This document shows, in pieces, positions 6,422 through 6,422 of a stretch of 6,422 nt of DNA (position 1 is its first letter; each line of letters opens with the position of its first letter). The notes under the pieces are model-generated. The model was given only the letters and a program-made list of their open reading frames with translations. It searched no databases and had not been told where the DNA came from. A program made the translations under genes and the position numbers. Origin of the DNA: Clostridia bacterium (lineage in GTDB: Bacteria > Bacillota > Clostridia > Oscillospirales > CAG-272). The stretch is from contig JAGCJD010000113.1 in NCBI GenBank assembly GCA_017648425.1, positions 1 to 6,422 on the forward strand, written 5' to 3'.

Positions 6422-6422
6422 A

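Overview
The window looks like a stretch of chromosome from a low-GC Gram-positive bacterium, most likely a member of the Clostridia (an Oscillospiraceae/Ruminococcaceae-like genome is my best guess). This rests on the AT-rich coding sequence, strong GGAGG-type ribosome binding sites, and the paired uncharacterised radical SAM protein and DUF2344 protein. In Firmicutes that pair commonly sits near RNase G and ribosomal protein genes. I see no mobile elements, CRISPR arrays, tRNAs or rRNAs.

Layout: positions 1-72 are probably the last codons of an upstream gene, closed by a strong rho-independent terminator (82-114). A sigma-A-like promoter with an extended -10 element (146-174) then starts what looks like a four-gene operon, all on the + strand. 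The genes are rlmB (209-1030, SpoU-family rRNA 2'-O-methyltransferase), a 930-residue membrane protein (1049-3841), a B12-binding-like radical SAM protein of the TIGR03960 type (3843-5702), and its DUF2344/TIGR03936 'radical SAM-linked' partner (5678-6421). Gaps are 18 nt, 1 nt and -25 nt, with no internal terminator or obvious internal promoter, so co-transcription and partial translational coupling are likely.

The most interesting object is the 930-residue protein. It has a roughly 340-residue, very acidic, probably disordered N-terminus. The membrane part behind it follows the eight-helix order and soluble-domain order of a P1B-like P-type ATPase. Almost every catalytic motif is degraded: the DKTGT aspartate aligns with Asn624, there is no TGE in the shortened A-domain position, the N-domain HP is GP, TGDN is TYDP, and GDGxND is HGTVED. 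I read it as a pseudo-P-type-ATPase, probably a membrane scaffold or sensor and not a pump. This is inference from motif alignment by eye.

How the genes might work together: rlmB methylates 23S rRNA. The radical SAM/DUF2344 pair has no known substrate, but its usual setting next to ribosome and RNA genes suggests a translation-related modification. Whether the pseudo-ATPase takes part in that or is only a co-transcribed neighbour cannot be decided from this sequence.
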